Shown: piece after piece, positions 19,590 to 28,518 of the stretch
Layout of the letters: every line of letters begins with the position of its first letter
Numbering within the stretch: position 1 is the stretch's first letter
From: Ramlibacter tataouinensis TTB310
GTDB lineage: Bacteria; Pseudomonadota; Gammaproteobacteria; Burkholderiales; Burkholderiaceae_C
NCBI RefSeq assembly: GCF_000215705.1
Contig: NC_015677.1
Location: 3,050,001-3,114,000 of the forward strand
Length of the DNA stretch: 64,000 nt
Direction of reading: 5' to 3'
Made by a program: the position numbers and the translations under genes
The notes under the pieces: generated by a model
What the model was told of the DNA's origin: nothing
The model's database searches: none
The model's input: the letters and a program-made list of their open reading frames with translations, nothing else

Positions 19590-20234
19590 TCAATCGATCA
19601 GGCTGTTCTTGAGCGCGTAGTAGGTCAGGTCGCTGTTGGACTCGAGCGCCAGCTTCTCCAGCAGGCGGGTGCGGTAGGTGCTCACCGTCTTGACCGACAG
19701 CGACAGGTCGCGCGCGATGTCGCTGGCCGTCGCGCCCCTGGCCAGCTTGAGGAAGACCTGGAACTCGCGGTCCGACAGCTGCTCGTGCGGCGGCGCCTCC
19801 AGACCGCGGTTGAGCTGGCGCGCCAGAAGGTCGGCCACCGCCGGCGAGATGTAGCGCTTGCCCAGGGCGACGGTGCGGATGGCGTTGAGGATCTCGTCGG
19901 GCTGGCATTCCTTGTTGAGGTAGCCGCTCGCGCCCTTGCGGATCAGGGAGGTCGCGTACTGCTCCTCGGGATAGGCCGACAGGATCAGGATGCCCACGTC
20001 GGGCGCCTTGGCGCGGATCATGGTCAGCGCGTCGATGCCGCTCTGGCCGGGCATGGACAGGTCCATGAGCAGCACGTCCATGGCGACGTTGCGCACCAGG
20101 TCGATGGCCTCGCGGCCGCTGGACGCCTGGCCCACCACCTTGATGCCGATCTGCTCGGACAAGAACGTGAGCAAGGCCGTCCGCACGATGGCGTGGTCGT
20201 CGACGATGCCTACCTTGATAATCGAATCGTGCAT
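19590..20234 (-). CDS. NarL/FixJ-family response regulator
   Basis: A 214-residue regulator. The ATG at 20234 is preferred over upstream codons because GAAGAAAC lies just before it and the receiver domain begins at once (IIKVGIVDDHAIVRTALL). D12/D13, phospho-acceptor D58 (VLLMDLSMPGQSG) and Lys in GYLNKECQPDEI are present. The C-terminal LuxR-type HTH (about 148-208) has LSDREFQVFLKLARGATASDIARDLSLSVKTVSTYRTRLLEKL. It may pair with the divergent PAS hybrid kinase. Its upstream region carries GGTGTAGGAC (20315-20324, minus strand), also found near the DUF3606 gene. Confidence 0.9.
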   Translation of the reverse strand: MHDSIIKVGIVDDHAIVRTALLTFLSEQIGIKVVGQASSGREAIDLVRNVAMDVLLMDLSMPGQSGIDALTMIRAKAPDVGILILSAYPEEQYATSLIRKGASGYLNKECQPDEILNAIRTVALGKRYISPAVADLLARQLNRGLEAPPHEQLSDREFQVFLKLARGATASDIARDLSLSVKTVSTYRTRLLEKLALESNSDLTYYALKNSLID

Positions 20235-20497
20235 GGCTGTTTCTTCTTCGTGTTCGCCCTGAATATGCATCAGGCAGTCCACCGCTGGGCCAGTGCGCGG
20301 CGTGTCACTGGCTCGTCCTACACCGCTTGAGGGCTTTGTCGTACGAACTCGCCAAGGTCGCGCCGGGATCTCGCTGCTTCTTTTTCAGGAGCGTGCGGCA
20401 CAGCTTCCTGGCGGTCTGGCGCCAATGTGCCGTGCACGCCAGGCCAGGCTTGCACAACCGCAACGGTTAGAATGGCACCGCCTCTGCAGGCCGCCGC

Positions 20498-22828
20498 ATG
20501 CCGCCATCCCCCTTACCTCGACCCGCTGCGGGCTCCGACGCCGAGCGCCTGGACTTTATCGTGGAGACCTGCGGCATCGGCGTGTGGCTCAACCCCATGC
20601 CGCTGGGCGCGCTGAGCTGGAACAAGCACGTCAAGGCGCATTTCCACCTGGCGCCCGAGGCCGAGGTCGACATGGCCCTGTTCTACGAGCGCCTGCACCC
20701 GGACGACCGGGCGGTCGTGGAGCGGGCGCTGGAGGCCTCCCTGACCAGCCGCGCAATGCTCGACCTGATCTATCGCACCCGCGGGCCGGGCAGCGCCCTC
20801 AAGTGGATCCGTGCCGTCGGCCGGCCGACCTTCGATGCCGAGGGCCGTCCGGTCCAGTTCGATGGCATCACCCTGGACGTGACGCGGGAGATGCAGTCCC
20901 AGGCCGAGCTGCGCAGCTTCGCCGACACCGCGCCGGCCATGCTGTGGGTCACGGAACCGGACGGCCGCTGCTCCTTCCTGTCGCAGGGCTGGTACGACTT
21001 CACCGGCCAGGACGCGTCACATGCGCTGGGCTTCGGCTGGCTGGAGGCGGTGCACCCCGACGACCGCGCTGCCGCACGCCAGGCCTTTCTCGAGGCCAAC
21101 GCCGGCTTCCGTGCCTTCCAGCTCGAGCATCGGCTGCGCCGGGCCGATGGGCGGTGGCACTGGGTCATCGACGCGGGGCAGCCGCGCTTCGACGAGGCGG
21201 GGACCTTCCTGGGCTTCGTCGGCTCGGTGACGGACATCCACGAGCGCCGGCTGGCCGAGCAGCGCCTGCGCGACAGCGAGGAGCGGTACCGCGGCTTCGT
21301 CGCCAACAGCACCGAGGGCATCTGGCGGATCGAGTTCGATCCGCCGGTGGACACGCGGCTGCCGCCGGCCGAACAGGTGTCGCTGATCTACCGCCAGGGG
21401 CGCTTTGCCGAATGCAACGACGCATTCGCCCGCATGTACGGCTTCTCGGCCGCCGCCGAGCTGGAGGGCCAGAGCCTGTCCCTGATGCTGCCGCAACAGC
21501 AGGCGGGAGCGCGGGCCTACCTGGAGGCCCTGATCGCCCAGGGCTACCGCGCTAGCGAGGTCGAGTTCGAGCAGCGCGACCGCGGGGGCCGCACCCTGCA
21601 CTTCGCCAACAGCCTCACCGGCGTGCTGGAGAACGGCTGGCTGGTGCGCGCCTGGGGCACGCAGCGCGACATCACCGACCGCAAGCGGGCCGAGCAGGCG
21701 CTGCTGGAGGCTGACCGGCGCAAGGATGACTTCCTTGCGACACTGGCGCATGAGCTGCGCAACCCGCTCGCGCCGATCCGTAACGCCGTGGAACTGCAGC
21801 GCCGGCTGCCGCCCGGGCACCCCGCCCTGCCGCGCCAGCGCGACCTGATCGATCGCCAGGTCAGCCACCTCACCCGCCTGGTCGACGACCTGCTGGACGT
21901 CAGCCGCATCACCCGCGACAAGCTCGAGCTTCGCCGTGTCCCGGTGGCAGTGGCCGACCTGGTGCGCGACGCCGTGGACAGCTGCCGTGCCGACCTGGAC
22001 GCCGGCCGCCATGCGCTGGCGCTGGACCTGCCGGCGCAGCCGCTGACCGTGCAGGGCGACCCGGTGCGGCTGGTGCAGATCCTGGGCAACCTGCTGGGCA
22101 ACGCCGCCCGCTACTCGCCGCCTGGCACGCCGGTGCGGCTGGCGGTGCGCGCCGAGGCACCGGAGGTGGTGGTCTTCACCGTGACCGACCAGGGCGAAGG
22201 CATCGCGCAGGACGACCTGCCGCGCCTGTTCGACCTGTTCTTCCAGGCGCGCCGCGGCAGCGACCGGCCGCACGGCGGCCTGGGCATCGGTCTGTCGCTG
22301 GTCCAGCGGCTGGTTCAGCTGCATGGCGGCACCGTGCGCGCCAGCAGCGCCGGGCCGGGCCGGGGCAGCGAGTTCGAGGTGCGCCTGCCCAACCCTGCAG
22401 CGGCAGCGGACGTGCCGGCCGAGGCGGCCATGCGGCTTCCTGCACCGCAGCCGGCAGGCCCCGCGGCGCGCGTGCTCGTGGTCGACGACAACCGGGACGC
22501 CGCCGACACGCTGGCGGCGTGGCTGGACGTGATGGGCTGCGAGACGGCCACGGCCTACGACGGCCAGGAAGGGCTGGAGAAGGTCGCTGCCATGAAGCCC
22601 GATGCCGTGGTGCTGGACCTGGGCATGCCTCGGTTGGACGGCTGGCAGGCGTGCGAGCGCATCCGGCAGCTGCCCGGAGGCGGCGAGATGCTGCTGGTGG
22701 CGGTCTCGGGGTGGGGTCAGGAGCGTGATCGCCAGCGCACCGCGCGCGCCGGCTTCGACGCCCACCTGGTCAAGCCCATAGCGCCGGACGCCCTGCTCGA
22801 ACTGGTGTACCGCCACCGCCGCCGCTGA
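20498..22828 (+). CDS. PAS-domain hybrid sensor histidine kinase with receiver
   Basis: A 776-residue cytoplasmic-looking kinase with no membrane segments. It has three PAS/PAC modules (about 15-130, 135-255, 260-405; PAC tails such as DGRWHWVIDAG and RAWGTQRDITDRKRAEQ). HisKA with LAHELRNPLAPIRN (His418), HATPase (about 515-635; NLLGNAARYSPPGTP, GGLGIGLSLVQRLVQLHGG) and a C-terminal receiver (about 658-770; VLVVDDNRDAA, phospho-acceptor Asp707 in VVLDLGMPRLDG) follow. It would sense an internal cue and relay phosphate, possibly to the divergently encoded NarL-type regulator. The 263-base gap between them is the likely shared control region. Confidence 0.9.
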   Translation: MPPSPLPRPAAGSDAERLDFIVETCGIGVWLNPMPLGALSWNKHVKAHFHLAPEAEVDMALFYERLHPDDRAVVERALEASLTSRAMLDLIYRTRGPGSALKWIRAVGRPTFDAEGRPVQFDGITLDVTREMQSQAELRSFADTAPAMLWVTEPDGRCSFLSQGWYDFTGQDASHALGFGWLEAVHPDDRAAARQAFLEANAGFRAFQLEHRLRRADGRWHWVIDAGQPRFDEAGTFLGFVGSVTDIHERRLAEQRLRDSEERYRGFVANSTEGIWRIEFDPPVDTRLPPAEQVSLIYRQGRFAECNDAFARMYGFSAAAELEGQSLSLMLPQQQAGARAYLEALIAQGYRASEVEFEQRDRGGRTLHFANSLTGVLENGWLVRAWGTQRDITDRKRAEQALLEADRRKDDFLATLAHELRNPLAPIRNAVELQRRLPPGHPALPRQRDLIDRQVSHLTRLVDDLLDVSRITRDKLELRRVPVAVADLVRDAVDSCRADLDAGRHALALDLPAQPLTVQGDPVRLVQILGNLLGNAARYSPPGTPVRLAVRAEAPEVVVFTVTDQGEGIAQDDLPRLFDLFFQARRGSDRPHGGLGIGLSLVQRLVQLHGGTVRASSAGPGRGSEFEVRLPNPAAAADVPAEAAMRLPAPQPAGPAARVLVVDDNRDAADTLAAWLDVMGCETATAYDGQEGLEKVAAMKPDAVVLDLGMPRLDGWQACERIRQLPGGGEMLLVAVSGWGQERDRQRTARAGFDAHLVKPIAPDALLELVYRHRRR

Positions 22829-22841
22829 AGCGGCTGCGGGC

Positions 22842-23699
22842 TCAGGGCGCGGTGAAGGCGGCGCCCACGGCGATGCGCACCGGCTTGCCCGCGGCCATCA
22901 GCAGCCCGTCCCCGGCGTTGTCCATCAGATCCAGCTTCAGCTGGTACTCGCCCTTGGGCGGCTGCAGCCAGACCTCGGTCTGGCCCTGGCGGAAGTCCAG
23001 CACCTCGGGCCGCTGGCCGGCGCGCTCCAGCGTCAGGCGGAAGTGCCCGGTGCCGGGCACGGCCGGCGCCACGTGCGAGACGTTGTAGCCGCTGGCATGG
23101 AACTGCACCCGGAAAGGCGCCCTCAGCGTCTCGCCGTCGGCCGGGCTCAGCACCTCGATGCGCTTGGGGCCCAGCAGATCGGGCGCCGCCACCTTGTTCT
23201 GCCGGGTGACCGTGACCTTCACCGGCTTGCTGTAGACGAAGTACGGGATGTGCCCCTGGTCGGCCAGCAGCAGGTTCAGCGTGTAGGTGCCGGGCTTGAG
23301 GTCCAGCACATGCTCCATCTGGCCCTTGCCGAAGTGGATGTACTGGTCGGTGAAAGGCAGCGGCTTCTTGAAGTCCAGCGGCAGCGGCTGGTTGACCAGC
23401 AGGTGGTGGTGCCCGGCGCGGCCGGCGGTCTTGCTGGCCGGCACCAGGCCGCGCATGGACAGGCCGAAGCGCGCCACGAAGGGCGACTCCACCGTCATGC
23501 CGTCCTTGAGGTTGGTGAAGTACGCATCCGGCTGGCGGCTGGGCGCGGGCACCACCCAGGGATGGCTGACCACTTCCGATTCGACCGGCGCGGTCGCGGC
23601 CACGGGCTGGCCGGGCGCCTGGGCACCGGCTGGACCGTAAAAAAGAGCCGCAGCCAGCAAGGCATAAGAGAGCACGGGAGAGCGAACCGGCGTATGCAT
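22842..23699 (-). CDS. Exported DUF4399 protein
   Basis: A 285-residue periplasmic protein starting at the ATG at 23699, which has GAGGTG six bases upstream. A GTG at 23708 is also possible. After the signal peptide (ending GPAGAQA) comes a DUF4399-type domain (about 50-150: [47 protein letters not shown], and [41 protein letters not shown], in pieces). A second, related beta-rich half begins [26 protein letters not shown]. The His cluster AGHHHL is typical of the family, whose function is unknown. It converges with the hybrid kinase. Confidence 0.82.
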   Translation of the reverse strand: MHTPVRSPVLSYALLAAALFYGPAGAQAPGQPVAATAPVESEVVSHPWVVPAPSRQPDAYFTNLKDGMTVESPFVARFGLSMRGLVPASKTAGRAGHHHLLVNQPLPLDFKKPLPFTDQYIHFGKGQMEHVLDLKPGTYTLNLLLADQGHIPYFVYSKPVKVTVTRQNKVAAPDLLGPKRIEVLSPADGETLRAPFRVQFHASGYNVSHVAPAVPGTGHFRLTLERAGQRPEVLDFRQGQTEVWLQPPKGEYQLKLDLMDNAGDGLLMAAGKPVRIAVGAAFTAP

Positions 23700-23733
23700 A
23701 CTTTTCACCTCATTAAAAGAGAGAGCACTTCCT

Positions 23734-23760
23734 TATACGCAGCCGCAAAGCTTTTGGTTC
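23734..23760 (-). promoter_or_regulatory. Possible ECF-type promoter for the DUF4399 gene
   Basis: On the minus strand GAACC is followed by CGTATA after 16 bases. This resembles the -35 (GGAAC-like) and -10 (CGT-rich) elements of extracytoplasmic-function sigma promoters. Transcription would begin about 28 bases before the ATG. The match is short and no ECF sigma gene is in the window, so this is weak. The surrounding 182-base gap is the most AT-rich stretch in this part of the window. Confidence 0.22.
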
Positions 23761-23881
23761 TTTTTGTTACAAATAAGCTGGCAACGAACACGGGCTGAGC
23801 AAATTTCCACGCCGTCCCAAATTGCTCAAACCGCTGCCCCGGCGCCCGGCTAGCATTCGCGCCTGCCGAGGAGACCTGGAC

Positions 23882-25051
23882 TTGCCCCACATCACCAACA
23901 TCGAAGACCTGCGCGTGCTGGCGAAAAAACGCGTGCCGCGCATGTTCTACGACTACGCCGACTCCGGCTCCTGGACCGAGAGCACCTACCGCGCCAATGA
24001 AGCCGACTTCAACCGCATCCTGCTGCGCCAGCGGGTGGCGGTGAACATGGAAGGCCGCAGCACCCGCACCCGGATGGCCGGCCAGGAGGTGGCGATGCCG
24101 GTGGCCATCGCGCCCACCGGGCTGACCGGCATGCAGCACGCCGACGGCGAGATCCTGGCAGCGCGCGCGGCCAAGAAGTTCGGCATCCCGTTCACGCTGT
24201 CGACCATGAGCATCTGCTCGATCGAGGACGTGGCGCGCGGCACCGACCACCACCCGTTCTGGTTCCAGCTGTACGTGATGCGCGACCGCGGCTTCATCGA
24301 GCGGCTGATCGACCGCGCCAAGGCCGCCAACTGCTCGGCCCTGGTGCTGACGCTGGACCTGCAGATCCTGGGTCAGCGCCACAAGGACATCAAGAACGGC
24401 CTGTCGGCGCCGCCCAAGCTCACCCTGCCCAACATCCTCAACCTGATGACCAAGCCGCGCTGGTGCCTGGGGATGCTGGGCACCCAGCGCCGCCAGTTCG
24501 GCAACATCGTGGGCCACGTCAAGGGCGTGGAGAACATGGGCTCGCTGGCCGAGTGGACGGCCAAGCAGTTCGACCCGGCGCTGTCGTGGAACGACGTGGA
24601 GTGGATCAAGAAGCGCTGGGGCGGCAAGCTGATCCTCAAGGGCGTGCAGGACATCGAGGACGCGCGCCTCGCGGTGGACTCCGGCGCCGACGCCGTGATC
24701 GTCTCCAACCACGGCGGGCGCCAGCTGGACGGCGCCCCCTCCTCCATCTCCGCCCTGCCGGCCATCGCCGACGCGGTGGGCAGCCGCATCGAGGTGCACA
24801 TGGACGGCGGCATCCGCTCCGGCCAGCACGTGCTCAAGGCCGTGGCCCTGGGCGCGCGCGGCACCTACATCGGCCGCGCCATGCTGTACGGCCTGGGCGC
24901 CATGGGCGAGGCCGGCGTGACGCGCGCGCTGGAGATCATCCACAAGGAGCTGGACCTGTCGATGGCCTTCTGCGGCCGCACCGACATCAACACGGTGGAC
25001 AAGGGCATCCTGCTGCCGGGCAGCTGGCAGCACCTGGAAAGCCGCCAGTAG
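23882..25051 (+). CDS. FMN-dependent alpha-hydroxy-acid dehydrogenase (LldD-like)
   Basis: A 389-residue TIM-barrel flavoenzyme. The TTG at 23882 is chosen because GAGGAGA lies seven bases upstream and the protein then opens PHITNIEDLRVLAKKRVPRMFYDYADSGSWTE as the family does. Key features are the FMN site APTGLTGM, the lysine of LILKGVQ, the catalytic His and substrate Arg in SNHGGRQLDGAPSS, and the phosphate-binding DGGIRSG. Enzymes of this family oxidise L-lactate or related 2-hydroxyacids, passing electrons to the quinone pool or oxygen. Substrate choice is not decidable here. It converges with the CHASE3-like kinase 10 bases away. Confidence 0.9.
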   Translation: MPHITNIEDLRVLAKKRVPRMFYDYADSGSWTESTYRANEADFNRILLRQRVAVNMEGRSTRTRMAGQEVAMPVAIAPTGLTGMQHADGEILAARAAKKFGIPFTLSTMSICSIEDVARGTDHHPFWFQLYVMRDRGFIERLIDRAKAANCSALVLTLDLQILGQRHKDIKNGLSAPPKLTLPNILNLMTKPRWCLGMLGTQRRQFGNIVGHVKGVENMGSLAEWTAKQFDPALSWNDVEWIKKRWGGKLILKGVQDIEDARLAVDSGADAVIVSNHGGRQLDGAPSSISALPAIADAVGSRIEVHMDGGIRSGQHVLKAVALGARGTYIGRAMLYGLGAMGEAGVTRALEIIHKELDLSMAFCGRTDINTVDKGILLPGSWQHLESRQ

Positions 25052-25061
25052 CCGGCGGCGC

Positions 25062-26756
25062 TCAGTTGATGCGCTTGGCCGAGGGGCCGAGCGTGAAGAA
25101 GAAGGTGGCGCCCTCGCCCGGCCGGGCCTGCGCCCAGACCCGCCCGCCGTGGCGCAGCGCGATGCGCTGCACCGTGGCCAGGCCGATGCCGCTGCCCTGG
25201 AAATCGGCTGCCGGGTGCAGTCGCTGGAACGGGCTGAACAGGTGGCGCGCGTGGGCCATGTCGAAGCCCACGCCGTTGTCGCTCACGTAGAAGGCGCGCT
25301 CGCTGCCCGCCTCCAGCGGCTGGCGGCCGACCTCGATGCGCGCGTGTTCCTGCCGCGCCGTGAACTTCCAGGCGTTGCCGATCAGGTTGGCCAGCAGCTG
25401 GCGCACCAGGCGCGGGTCGCCCATGGCCTGCAGGCCGGGCTGCACCACGAGCTCGACCCGTCGGCCGGGCGTGGACTCCTGCAGCTCGGCGGCGATTTGG
25501 CGAGCCAGAGCGCTGACGTCCACCAGCTCGTGCCAGATCTCGGCGCGGCTCACCGTGGCCAGCGCCAGCAGGCCGTCGATCAGTACGCTCATCTGCCGCA
25601 CGCCGGCACGGATGCGGGTGAGGAAGTGGCGCGAGCGGTCGTCCAGCTGCGCGTGCGCGCGCGCCCACAGCTCGTGGCTGAAGCCGTCGATGGTGCTCAA
25701 CGGCGCGCGCAGGTCGTGCGACACCGAATAGGAAAAGGCCTCGAGCTCGCGGTTGGCCCGCTCCAGCGCCTGCTCCAGTTCCTTCTGCGGCGTGATGTCG
25801 GCCCAGTAGCCGGTCCACAGGATCGAACCGTCGGCCTCGCGCCGCAGGATGGCGCTGCTGTGGACCCAGCGCTGCACGCCGTCGGCTCCGGTGACGCGGT
25901 AACGCTGGTCGAAAGGCTGCAGCGTGCGCTCGGCCTCCAGCGCCGCCTCCTGCACCCGCCGCCGGTCCTCGGCGGCCATGGTGCGGAACACGATGCGCGG
26001 GTCCCGCCGCATGGCTTCGGCGCTGAAGTCGCGCACCCGCCGGGTGTTCTCGCCGACGTAGACGCAGCGCCGGCGCCGGCCCTCGTCCCAGCTCTTCATC
26101 TGCCACACGACGATGGGCAGGTTGTCCACCAGATCCGACAGGCGCCGTTCCGCGGCCCGGCGCACGCCGGCCTGGTACACCGCGACCGCATAGGCCGGCA
26201 CCAGGATCAGCAGGCTCAGCAGGATGGCGACGCCCAGGAAGCGCAGCGCCTGCTGCTGGCGCTCCAGCGCGCTCCCCTGGCGCTGCGCCAGCAGACCCAG
26301 CTCCTCGCCGCGCAGGGCTTCGGTCATGTGCTGGACCTGCTCGTCCACCGTGGCGCCCACCATGGACGCCTCCACCGCCGGGACGGGCCCGCCCCGCGCC
26401 CAGTCCCCGGCCAGCCCGCGCAACCGGTCCACGCGCGCCTGCTGGCCCGGGTTTTCCGCCGTCCGCGCCTTCAGATGCTCCAGCACGGACAGGAACCTCG
26501 CGACCTCGGCATCGCGCTCCTGAAGGTGCTTGCGGATGCCGGTCAGCTCCCAGCTGCGCTGGGCCGAGTCCGCCAGGGCGAAGTGCAGGCGGGCCCGGGC
26601 GATCTCGTTGAGCACCTCCTGCGTATGGCCGACCGACTCCGAGGCCGCCTGGCCCTTGACCGCCACGTCGTACAGCGACGCCCACAGCACCAGCAGCAGC
26701 CCGGCGGCAGCGGCGAAGGACAGGTGCATGGCCGCCCGCGGCCAGGTGCGCTCCAC
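25062..26756 (-). CDS. CHASE3-like/PAS sensor histidine kinase
   Basis: The reading frame is open further upstream, but the likely start is the GTG at 26756 (VERTWPRAAMHLSFAAAAG). A TTG at 26762 and an ATG at 26729 are alternatives. With that GTG it is 564 residues: a membrane segment (about 12-28), a helical periplasmic domain of CHASE3 type (about 35-175), a second membrane segment (about 180-200), a PAS/PAC module (about 220-335), HisKA with SYSVSHDLRAPLSTIDGF, and HATPase (NLIGNAWKFTARQEHARIEV, GSGIGLATVQRIALRHGG). No receiver is attached and no regulator is adjacent. The architecture is like bacteriophytochrome-related light or redox kinases but without a chromophore domain. Confidence 0.85.
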   Translation of the reverse strand: MERTWPRAAMHLSFAAAAGLLLVLWASLYDVAVKGQAASESVGHTQEVLNEIARARLHFALADSAQRSWELTGIRKHLQERDAEVARFLSVLEHLKARTAENPGQQARVDRLRGLAGDWARGGPVPAVEASMVGATVDEQVQHMTEALRGEELGLLAQRQGSALERQQQALRFLGVAILLSLLILVPAYAVAVYQAGVRRAAERRLSDLVDNLPIVVWQMKSWDEGRRRRCVYVGENTRRVRDFSAEAMRRDPRIVFRTMAAEDRRRVQEAALEAERTLQPFDQRYRVTGADGVQRWVHSSAILRREADGSILWTGYWADITPQKELEQALERANRELEAFSYSVSHDLRAPLSTIDGFSHELWARAHAQLDDRSRHFLTRIRAGVRQMSVLIDGLLALATVSRAEIWHELVDVSALARQIAAELQESTPGRRVELVVQPGLQAMGDPRLVRQLLANLIGNAWKFTARQEHARIEVGRQPLEAGSERAFYVSDNGVGFDMAHARHLFSPFQRLHPAADFQGSGIGLATVQRIALRHGGRVWAQARPGEGATFFFTLGPSAKRIN

Positions 26757-26850
26757 CCCCAAGATCTGCTTCCTTCCAACAGCAACGGCAACCGGTAGAG
26801 CATGGCACGCGGCCGCACCGGCTGTCCAGCAACCTTCAAAATCCAGGGTC

Positions 26851-28080
26851 ATGGATTCGCCGCGCCGCATCGCCCACCTGGACATGGACGCCTTCTTCGC
26901 GTCGGTCGAGCTGCTGCGCTACCCGCAGCTCAAGGGCCTGCCGGTGGTGATCGGCGGCGGCCGGCGGCGGGTGGACGAGATGATCCGCGAGCGCTGGGCC
27001 GGCCGGCCGCTGTCCGAGATCCCGCCGGAGGCCTTTCCGCGCCTGAAGGACTACGCAGGCCGTGGCGTCATCACCACGGCCACCTACCCGGCCCGCCAGT
27101 TCGGCGTGGGCTCGGCCATGGGCATGATGAAGGCCGCCAAGCTGTGCCCCCAGGCCCTGGTGCTGCCGGTGGACTTCGACGAGGTGCGCCGGTTCTCGCG
27201 CGCCTTCAAGGCCACCATCCGCGAGATCGCGCCGGTGGTGGAGGACCGCGGCATCGACGAGGTCTACATCGACTTCACCGAGGTGCCGGGCGGCCAGCGC
27301 GAGGGCGGCCGGGTGCTGGCCCGGCTGATCCAGAAGGCCATCTTCGAGCGCACGGCGCTGACCTGCTCGATCGGCGTGGCGCCCAACAAGCTGATCGCCA
27401 AGATGGCCAGCGAGTTCAACAAGCCCAACGGCATCTCGGTGGTCCATGGTGAGGACGTGCAGCGCCTGATTTGGCCGCTGCCGGTGCGCAAGATCAACGG
27501 CATCGGGCCCAAGGCCGAGGCCAAGCTGCACCGGCTGGGGCTGACTGCCATCGGCGACATCGCCGCGCGCGAGCGCGAGTGGCTGGTCGGGCATTTCGGC
27601 AAGAGCAACGGCGCCTGGCTGCACGATGCCGCCTGGGGCCGCGACGACCGGCCGGTGGTGACCGAGAGCGAGCCCGTGTCCATGAGCCGGGAAACCACCT
27701 TCGAGCGCGACCTGCATGCGGTGCGCGACCGAGCCGAGCTGGGTGCCATCTTCACCGACCTGTGCGAACGGGTGGCGGGCGACCTGCAGCGCAAAGGCTA
27801 CGTGGGCCGCACCATCGGCATCAAGCTGCGCTACGACGACTTCCGCATCGCCACGCGCGACCAGACGCTGCCGCTGTACACCGCCGACGCCAGGACCATC
27901 CGCCAGGCCGCCGGCCAGTGCCTCAAGCGGGTGGACCTGACGCGCAGGCTGCGCCTGCTGGGGGTGCGCGTGGGCAAGCTGGCGCGCGCGGACTCGGCGC
28001 CGAACCAGGCCTTGGCCCTGTCCGCAACCGCCCCGACGGTGGCAGCAGAGCCCCGCCCCGCGACGATGGACCTGTTCTGA
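26851..28080 (+). CDS. dinB: DNA polymerase IV (Y-family)
   Basis: A 409-residue translesion polymerase starting at the ATG at 26851. The catalytic acidic residues are in HLDMDAFFASVE and RGIDEVYIDF. SIGVAPNKLIAKMASEFNKPNGI and the HhH region INGIGPKAEAKLHRLGL follow, then the little-finger domain. Compared with E. coli DinB there is an insertion of about 30 residues between VVIGGG and RGVITTATYPARQFGV (about residues 34-64). The protein ends MDLF, close to a beta-clamp-binding motif. No SOS box was identified. It is divergent from the CHASE3-like kinase and converges with cueR. Confidence 0.94.
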   Translation: MDSPRRIAHLDMDAFFASVELLRYPQLKGLPVVIGGGRRRVDEMIRERWAGRPLSEIPPEAFPRLKDYAGRGVITTATYPARQFGVGSAMGMMKAAKLCPQALVLPVDFDEVRRFSRAFKATIREIAPVVEDRGIDEVYIDFTEVPGGQREGGRVLARLIQKAIFERTALTCSIGVAPNKLIAKMASEFNKPNGISVVHGEDVQRLIWPLPVRKINGIGPKAEAKLHRLGLTAIGDIAAREREWLVGHFGKSNGAWLHDAAWGRDDRPVVTESEPVSMSRETTFERDLHAVRDRAELGAIFTDLCERVAGDLQRKGYVGRTIGIKLRYDDFRIATRDQTLPLYTADARTIRQAAGQCLKRVDLTRRLRLLGVRVGKLARADSAPNQALALSATAPTVAAEPRPATMDLF

Positions 28081-28095
28081 GCCCGCTCCCGCACC

Positions 28096-28518
28096 TCAGC
28101 GCGGGGGGTGGGCGTGGCCGCCCTCCAGCTCGTCGAGGATGGGGCAGTCCGGCCGCTGGTCGCCCTGGCAGCAATGGACCAGGTGCTGCAGCGTGGCGCG
28201 CACCGCCTGCATCTCGGCGATGCGGCGGTCCAGGTCCTGCACATGGCGGCTGGCGATGCGGCGCACGTCGGCGCTGGAGCGCCGGCGGTTCTGCCACAGC
28301 TTGAGCAGGTCGGCGATCTCCGCCATGGAAAAACCCAGGTCGCGCGCGCGCCGGATGAAGCGCAGCGTGTGGACCTCGCGCTCGGTGTACTGGCGGTAGC
28401 CCGCGTCGGTGCGCTGCACCGCCGGCAGCAGGCCCAGCGACTCGTAGTGGCGCACCATCTTGGCCGAAACGCCCGAGCGCCGGGCCGCCTGGCCGATGTT
28501 GAAGTGGGCGGCATCCAT
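28096..28518 (-). CDS. cueR: CueR-type Cu(I)-responsive MerR regulator
   Basis: A 140-residue MerR-family activator. The N-terminal winged helix reads FNIGQAARRSGVSAKMVRHYESLGLL with GYRQYTEREVHTLRFIRRARDLGFSMAEI, and a long dimerisation helix follows. The metal-binding C-terminus has HCCQGDQRPDCPILDEL, the Cys...Cys spacing of CueR/HmrR proteins. It should sense cytoplasmic Cu(I) (or Ag(I)/Au(I)) and twist the long-spaced copA promoter into an active form. The ATG overlaps the copA stop (TGATG), so copA and cueR form one operon and the regulator is probably autoinduced. Confidence 0.93.
   Translation of the reverse strand: MDAAHFNIGQAARRSGVSAKMVRHYESLGLLPAVQRTDAGYRQYTEREVHTLRFIRRARDLGFSMAEIADLLKLWQNRRRSSADVRRIASRHVQDLDRRIAEMQAVRATLQHLVHCCQGDQRPDCPILDELEGGHAHPPR

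Noticed and set aside
21017..22816. Open frame of 599 codons opposite the PAS hybrid kinase
   Set aside because: Antisense shadow with low-complexity composition; the plus-strand kinase has complete PAS, HisKA, ATPase and receiver motifs.
26757..26885. Upstream extension of the CHASE3-like kinase to 26885
   Set aside because: It would overlap the dinB start on the other strand and adds residues unlike a kinase N-terminus; a start near 26756 leaves a normal membrane anchor.
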